Below are positions 7,090 to 11,975 of a DNA stretch of 11,975 bases, piece after piece. Position numbers and translations under genes: made by a program. Below the pieces are notes generated by a model, which was not told the DNA's origin, did no database searches, and saw only the letters and a program-made list of their open reading frames with translations. The stretch's first letter is position 1; every line of letters begins with the position of its first letter. Origin of the DNA: Echinostoma caproni. Its lineage: Eukaryota > Platyhelminthes > Trematoda > Plagiorchiida > Echinostomatidae. The stretch is taken from assembly GCA_900618425.1 (NCBI GenBank), contig UZAN01040267.1, positions 1-11,975 on the forward strand. Direction: 5' to 3'.

Positions 7090-9270
7090 TCCCATGAAAC
7101 ATAGTCTCATTGTTGGTACTTTGGACTCCGGACTTTACGTGTCAGACGGTCGTTTAGTTGAACTGTTTCAAATACTGATTAAAATACGGTCTTGTAACAC
7201 CTGAAAGTAGAAACTTGAAAAGAATGGCTATCAACAGCGTCTACCGACATGGATTTGTGAAATGGATGAGAAAAGATGTACCAAACTCAGAGAACAAGCC
7301 AAACGAATGCCGATATTGATGGATTGAAGTGAGTGTTCTGTTTGGAGCTTTAGTTTATGCATTATCGTGGACCACATAGTAAGTCACCTCATCTGGCCTG
7401 AGATTACCTGGAAGCATTTATTTTCGCACACTACGTTTATCACTCGGAGAGCCTCAGAAACAGTCAAAATAGATGATGCTTTATTGTAGGATCTTTGTTA
7501 ATTATACTACACGTTACTGCGCCATGGACGAACCTCAAATCCGACAACTCACCCAAAATTACTAAGGATTTTACTTATTTGTTCATATGGCTAATGTAAT
7601 ATGCTTGGGCTCGAGTGTGAGGCAGCGTGTCTTCCGTGAACGGATGTACGAGATATCCGAATGCGAGCTGGAACTCTCGATGAATAGGAGGCTCTCCATA
7701 GGGAGGGTTAACCGACAACCTGCAAGAGAGAGAGGGGGAAAATACAAGTAGTATGAACCAAAAGGTTTAGTGAGACGTGAATACGAATTACACTCAAACT
7801 GCACTGCAAGTTGTCAAGGACCTTGCACTGAACGATTGGAGCTGCACAAGAAAGTTCCAACTATTTAAGGCCCTGAGGTATCCACAGCGCGTATGACCAA
7901 ACAAACTTCCTGTTCCCCAAACGGAGAGTAGTATAGAAGCTGGTTGTTTATGGTTTTAGCTTATCATTTTTATCGCATCAATTGTTTTACCAAGGAATTC
8001 ACTCGGATCACTGAGAAAAATCAACCACAAAGGCGGTTGCATGTAGTTACATCTGATGGTTCAGTATTGACAATACAATAAAATATACAACTTTTGGATG
8101 CAGGATTCTGTAAAATATAAATCGATAACACAACGAAGGAGCCTAATCCACTTTGATTTATTAGCAAGGGAACGCCGTCTTTCATTAGAGTAGAACAAAG
8201 CTCAGATTACGAGGTGGGTATGCAGTATACTACTGAGTGCTTCCCATGGGGTTAGGGATACGGTAGCATCTTATGATGATGCATTGACAAGTGATATGTT
8301 CTAAACATTCACCAAAAGAAATGAGATTGATCCTTCGTTCTTAGCCCCTAAAATCTAGCCTCCATCATCTGGGCGTTTGCAAAAATAAAAGATAAACTTG
8401 TCAGGCAGAAGTCCTGTGTATTGCGAATTCTACTGGACAGATGTTTACCGCAATACTCAACTACATCATATGCTACATCAGGGAAATCTATGTGCGAACT
8501 CCTGATTGGACTAAAGTTACACATATGTCTATAGCTCATTTTGCTTGATCTGTAAACGAACGATTCAATAGTATCAGACTAACATGAACATAAACAGAAA
8601 TGTACGATCTACGAATGTGGGAAAACGCCTGTGTTAAGCCTTAAACTTCAGACGAAACCTGCCTTCCGGACTGCGTTCAGTCCAGTATTGCACGAAACAG
8701 CTTTGGATGTCGGAAAGGACGATAGGTAGATATGTAGATTATGTTGCATGGGACCATTAGGATGCACCCTGGAAAGGTGCACTATATTACGTCATAATCT
8801 CTAGGTTTTTCAAATGGATCCGAAACAAAAACATAGTTGAGATCGAGGAGAGAGAAAATAAAAACAGTAAATTTCTGTTTACCTTAAAAGCCATTACACA
8901 CTTCCTGCTAACACATGGTATTTCTTCCATCGGTGCCAAACCCGTCGCCAATTCTGCATGCCATATTTTCAACACGTGAGTTCCGGCACGAAACTTCGAG
9001 GACCCACAAGTGAGTGTTTGTGACCAATGCTAGGAACGAAAAAATAAAATGTTCTGTATAAACGTGGCCGGTTCCACAACCCCAGTGAAACGAAAACCAC
9101 CTGATGATATATGCGGGAAGAATGTTTTTTCAGAAGCGTCTATTTCTAAATTGGAAGTAGAAAATAAGATGATAAATGAATAATACATTATCTACATGTC
9201 GTTTAACTCCAACTCATCAGATAATGAGGGCATTTTTCTTTGTATAAGCCCCATTCTCTGGTGAATTGGG
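7090..9270. other. No gene recognised; long AT-rich stretch with scattered small hairpins
   Basis: Open frames at 7804-7583, 8539-8348, 8975-8787 and 9388-9203 (all minus) have no recognisable domains. The first overlaps the purine tract at 7724-7742 on the other strand and may belong to an unidentified repeat around 7600-7800. Small hairpins occur: GGACTG-CGTT-CAGTCC at 8668-8683 and TGCACC/GGTGCA at about 8763-8781. CTGATGA near 9100 and CTGATGG near 8052 lack any matching GAAA and stem, so they are not ribozymes. Confidence 0.4.
7724..7742 (+). repeat. 19-nt pure purine tract, polypurine-tract-like
   Basis: An unbroken run of A and G with AG dinucleotides followed by G5 and A4 spans 7724-7742. 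Such tracts precede the 3' LTR in LTR retrotransposons. No LTR start, integrase or RNase H sequence was recognised next to it, so it may simply be low-complexity sequence. Confidence 0.5.
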
Positions 9271-9510
9271 ATGCAATGCCATGTCTACGAACCTCGACGT
9301 TCATTTTTTGAACGCGACGTGTTCGGACGAAACATCTATGGTGAACTGCTAAAATATTATGAAACGCTGCTTGATTTGAAGATTCCACGTCAGAAGAAAC
9401 TAAGAGGTGTAGTATGCATCATTGCGAGACGGACAATGTTACAGTACCCTCTGGAAGCTGTGCATCTTGCACTGTTGTATTGCAATATAAATAAATTAGA
9501 AGGTCCCTAG
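9271..9510 (+). other. Unassigned plus-strand ORF, 79 codons
   Basis: The frame starts at an ATG at 9271 and ends at a TAG at 9508-9510. I do not recognise the product. The central part, with YGELLKYYETLLDLK followed by PRQKKLRG, is charged, has a heptad-like hydrophobic spacing and looks more protein-like than most frames here. The last third turns hydrophobic (LEAVHLALLYC). It could be an exon or a decayed transposon segment. The opposite strand is partly open too (9388-9203), and no promoter, splice site or homologous domain could be shown, so I rate a real gene as unlikely. Confidence 0.2.
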
Positions 9511-10495
9511 AGAGAAGGTATGGCCGCTACACAGATTTTAGTTCGCAGTTATGGCTTGTATAACGCCTAATGACCTGATTACAACCGTCCTGACGATATT
9601 CAATGTGTGAGCACTATAGAAAACAGCGCAGTGATTTCATGGGTCTCCCCCACCTCTGGTTTCAGATTTGTGTAGTGATCGTAAAGCGATACTGGAGGTA
9701 CCCCGGACACCCTGCAATACATTTCCTAGATAGCATACCAGCATGGTGAAACTCCAATTAATCTGTTGACTTCCCATCTAAAAACGTCGATTAATTGAAT
9801 ATTGGAACGACAGCAATAAGGATACCTGTCTATCAAAGCCAGGCTTAGACAACTGAGAACCAATAAATGATTGAATACACTTTCCGATAAAAAAATGTGA
9901 GTTCTATGACCATGCGACTTGGTGGACAGTCATTCCGAATCTGAGTTCATGCTATCAAAGTTGGATTACAGTTTCATGTTTTGCTATCTTCTACGGTTGT
10001 AAACGCACACTTATATGTCAAACGAAGAAACGAATGTGTTGACTTGAGTCATTTGAACAAGATGGTGGACGAGTGAGTTGCGTGATTCGTGTTTGCCTAC
10101 GGGTTGAGGTCAAGTTAGACAAAATTTGACATTAAGATGAACTGGTCCGTTTACTGCTGAATGAGAAGACTCGAAATTGGTGGCTAATACCAATTCTATT
10201 CTTCTTGTGTTGATGAAATGGATAAAGGGGAAAGGATGCTTTGTATAAATCACATTTCATTCCACGCTATTTACAGACGAAACCGTTAAATTTTAATAAT
10301 TTGTATAACTTATAACTTTTAAAACTTGGAAAAGTCTCATAGTGAAGCACCTGAAAGCTTCGTGGAATATTAACAAAGTACTGTTTGTTGAAGTCGTTTT
10401 AGCACAGCAGTAAGTGGATAACCGAAAAACAAACCGGTTACTCAGTGATCAATTTGAAGTAGTAAACGCCAGACTAACTGAATGATGCGGCAGTG
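9511..10495. other. No gene recognised
   Basis: The sequence is AT-rich with frequent stops in all frames. I saw no tRNA-like boxes, no ribozyme core and no long direct or inverted repeat within this stretch. Confidence 0.45.
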
Positions 10496-10499
10496 TTCA

Positions 10500-10668
10500 T
10501 GAGTAAAGACCAAATGAAACGCATACTGAGAAGCTTGGAAGCATCTTAAAGCTTCTTTCTCTATGGTTTGATTTTACCAGCAGTGCGATTTCATCGACCC
10601 AAATGGGGTTCGAACTCGGGACCTCACAGGCGTAATACGAGCATCGTGCCTCTGGTCAGACAGTTTCA
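10500..10668 (-). mobile_element. tRNA-derived SINE, copy 2, with destroyed hammerhead core
   Basis: On the minus strand the copy opens with GAAACTGTCTGACC, matching the lead of copy 1, then box A and box B, GGGTCGATG and CACTGCTG. At that point copy 1 continues ATGAGACCC, whereas this copy reads GTAAAATCAAACC (about 10577-10565), so CUGAUGA and stem II are gone. Further 3', TGCTTCCAAGCTTCTCAG (about 10548-10531) aligns loosely with TGCCTCCCATCATTTCAG of copy 1, which shows that the family body extends to about 10500. A perfect 7-bp hairpin, GAAGCTT/AAGCTTC (10530-10536 and 10549-10555), lies in the tail. The promoter has survived better than the ribozyme. Confidence 0.72.
10607..10658 (-). 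promoter_or_regulatory. Pol III boxes A and B of SINE copy 2
   Basis: Box B reads GAGTTCGAACC at 10617-10607, a close match to consensus. Box A reads TGACCAGAGGC at 10658-10648, a weaker match. Their separation is 30 nt. The arrangement and strand are the same as in SINE copy 1. Confidence 0.7.
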
Positions 10669-10674
10669 TGATGT

Positions 10675-11090
10675 ATATACACCATACAGCAAAACTAATA
10701 TCTGTTCGTATACGGATGAGCTAATGAACAGGACAGATATTAAATACTTGTAGTTGTATAAAGTTTGACGCTAGATAACGGCCTCGGAGAGGCTGTGGTT
10801 GTGAATGCAATAACAAATACCTAAGAGATTCCCCTGTGGCATTTTAGATAATCGACCGTTATATGTGAGATGGACCTTAGGGCGAGCGCATTCATCATGT
10901 GGGGTAATAAGGTTACTGGTCAAGGGACTGTCTGCTGTTAAGGCTATCGGTGAATGAGATGGAAATTGCTGCTGTGGTAGGGGATCCGAGAGTTACGAGT
11001 GAACTATATATAGTATCGGTTTAGTCTACAGAACATCAGTACAGATAGACTGACTGATTAAAAGACTTGATTGATTAAATCCATCGATCG
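10675..11090. other. No gene recognised; GATT-rich patch near the right end
   Basis: No coding or RNA feature is visible. At about 11049-11085 an imperfect GATT/GACT repeat (actgactgatt, ttgattgatt) precedes the possible tRNA-like segment that follows, and it could be low-complexity sequence at an insertion boundary. Confidence 0.35.
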
Positions 11091-11091
11091 G

Positions 11092-11163
11092 TTGGTTAGT
11101 GGTGCAAGCGATGTTTCCCAAAGTCCAAAATTAAGTTGATGTGGTATGAGAGTTCTGAATCAC
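11092..11163 (+). promoter_or_regulatory. Possible second tRNA-like pol III promoter, weak
   Basis: TTGGTTAGTGG at 11092-11102 is a good box A, and GAGTTCTGAATCACC at 11149-11163 resembles box B with a one-base insertion after GTTC. The spacing of 46 nt is longer than in the SINE copies but tolerable. The sequence between and after them does not resemble those copies, so if real it is a different tRNA-derived SINE or a relic of a tRNA gene. GTGGTA/TACCAC at 11141-11146 and 11165-11170 also flank the box B-like site. Confidence 0.3.
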
Positions 11164-11170
11164 CTACCAC

Positions 11171-11830
11171 AGTAGAGAAGACCAACGAGTAATGATATCA
11201 AAGATCGCTTTCCGTATACGGTAATTTTGGTGTTAACTGCTCTATGAGAACAACATTCTATGAATGACTCAGTACGATCAGACGCTTCTCAGCGCATGAA
11301 TCAATCATAAACATAATATTGAATGTACGGTAGGTGACTTTGAGATGATGACAGTGACAGATACGTTCTGGAGCAGTTTATATTTCGCAATTGCCCTGTT
11401 GTTGGACCGTTTAAGTCGGGATTACCATTCTTTGCTGTCAGTTGACTAATTAATGAGCACACCAATTAAATAATATGTAACTGCCAATGATTTAACAAAG
11501 TAACGTTTGGAGAGTAAATCCAGAGAGATTTCGAGAGCACAGGTTGAATAACCATTTTAACTGAAGCAAAACACAACCAGGTGGAAGGTGAAAGTCGAGT
11601 TTAACAAGCAGGTACAAAATCTTTTTCCCATATACGGTCTCTTTATGCCTAGACAGATACCTCTACTTGTATATAAATGTGATACAGAACGAGGAGGATA
11701 TCCAAAAACGGTCTTCTAGCGACATGCGAAGGAAAGAGAGGCACGACTGTTCATTTTCTTTCTAACCACCACCTGATGCGGCCGAATATCATCCGCAAAT
11801 AGTACCGGGTGATAGTTTCTGATATTATGC
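11171..11830. other. No gene recognised
   Basis: The stretch is AT-rich with stops in all frames. One small hairpin, TGCGG/CCGCA, lies at about 11778-11798. The right part may already belong to the hammerhead-bearing repeat that occupies the window end, because I could not locate that repeat's far boundary. Confidence 0.35.
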
Positions 11831-11975
11831 AATATACTGAAGCCATTCTGTTGATAAAATATTCAAATTCGGTTCACATAGCTCGGGTGAACTGAATTCT
11901 GTTTTCCCTAGTCGTGCAGCTTGGCAATTTGTTTGCAAACGTTTCATCACCAGCCGAGGTGACATCATCAGTGCT
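11831..11975 (-). mobile_element. Hammerhead-led retroelement fragment, probably Penelope-like terminal repeat
   Basis: On the minus strand the fragment opens, at the very edge of the window, with a type I hammerhead (11974-11935) and continues leftwards with sequence that reads ETFANKLPSCTTREN in one open frame before a stop at about 11885. Short hammerheads with a minimal ACGU-type stem III are known in the terminal repeats (pLTRs) of Penelope-like elements, which occur in schistosomes. The following translated string is one I associate with an abundant fluke repeat, from memory. No Penelope RT or GIY-YIG domain is in the window, so the element is only inferred. The left boundary given is approximate. 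Confidence 0.5.
11935..11974 (-). ncRNA. Type I hammerhead ribozyme with minimal stem III, cut by the window edge
   Basis: On the minus strand CUGAUGA lies at 11971-11965, then one extra U (11964), then stem II GUCACC (11963-11958) pairing with GGUGAU (11951-11946) around UCGGCU, with one G-U at its base. GAAA (11945-11942) follows with G12 intact. Stem III is reduced to A15.1-C15.2 and G16.2-U16.1 (11942-11939) with no loop, the form that acts as a dimer in Penelope-like and retrozyme hammerheads. U17 is at 11938. Stem I then pairs GCA (11974-11972) with UGC (11937-11935), and the rest of its 5' strand is beyond the window. The unpaired U between A9 and stem II is not canonical and may weaken or abolish activity. 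Confidence 0.65.

Noticed and set aside
6768..7097. The longest ORF in the window, 109 codons on the plus strand
   Set aside because: It runs antisense through SINE copy 1 and then through SINE copy 3. The predicted protein is a translation of repeats.
8648..8700. Two ACGAAAC strings flanking a GGACTG/CAGTCC hairpin, ribozyme-like
   Set aside because: There is no CUGAUGA upstream of either string, so the hammerhead core is incomplete.
9091..9160. A possible hammerhead starting at CTGATGA on the plus strand
   Set aside because: No GAAA with a closing stem II and no complementary stem I follow at a suitable distance.
10568..10753. A 61-codon plus-strand ORF
   Set aside because: It is antisense to SINE copy 2. 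Its FHRPKWGSNSG string is only the complement of the box B region.
1..11975. CRISPR array, operon, prophage or bacterial defence system
   Set aside because: There are no regularly spaced direct repeats and no runs of closely packed co-directional ORFs. All recognisable elements are of eukaryotic retroelement type.

Overview
This looks like intergenic or intronic DNA from a multicellular eukaryote, most likely a schistosomatid blood fluke (Schistosoma, Trichobilharzia or a relative). I found no host gene I could defend, no prokaryotic gene order, and no rRNA or intact tRNA. The lineage call rests on three things: a decayed CR1-like LINE, tRNA-derived SINEs carrying a hammerhead-ribozyme module very like the schistosome Sm-alpha family, and a second hammerhead in a Penelope-like context at the right edge. 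It comes from remembered family features and was not checked by a search. Layout, left to right: positions 1-290 are unassigned. From about 2775 down to 290, on the minus strand, lies one dead LINE with an APE-type endonuclease (ESWL, GDFS and SDH motifs) and a reverse transcriptase (YVDD box). At least three frameshifts and about eleven in-frame stops break it. Positions 2810-4720 show only short inverted repeats. A 76-codon minus-strand open stretch at 4930-5160 is unassigned. From 5690 to about 6380 is a GC-richer block with several hairpins and an 11-bp inverted repeat, probably a fragment of an unidentified dispersed repeat. From about 6695 to 7085 two SINE copies lie head to head. The left copy (minus strand) has pol III boxes A and B and a nearly complete hammerhead whose G12 is changed. 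The right copy (plus strand) is more decayed. Their 3' tails form a 42-bp inverted repeat with 38 matches. Positions 7090-10495 are mostly featureless, with one purine tract and one unassigned plus-strand ORF at 9271-9510. A third SINE copy sits at about 10500-10668 on the minus strand with a destroyed ribozyme core. A weak tRNA-like promoter motif pair lies at 11092-11163 on the plus strand. The window ends inside a minus-strand repeat that starts with a type I hammerhead. The elements do not form one pathway. The common thread is retroelements and self-cleaving RNA: two different hammerhead-bearing retroelement types within 5.2 kb, plus the LINE whose relatives are a plausible source of reverse transcriptase for SINE mobilisation in this kind of genome (an inference, not shown here).
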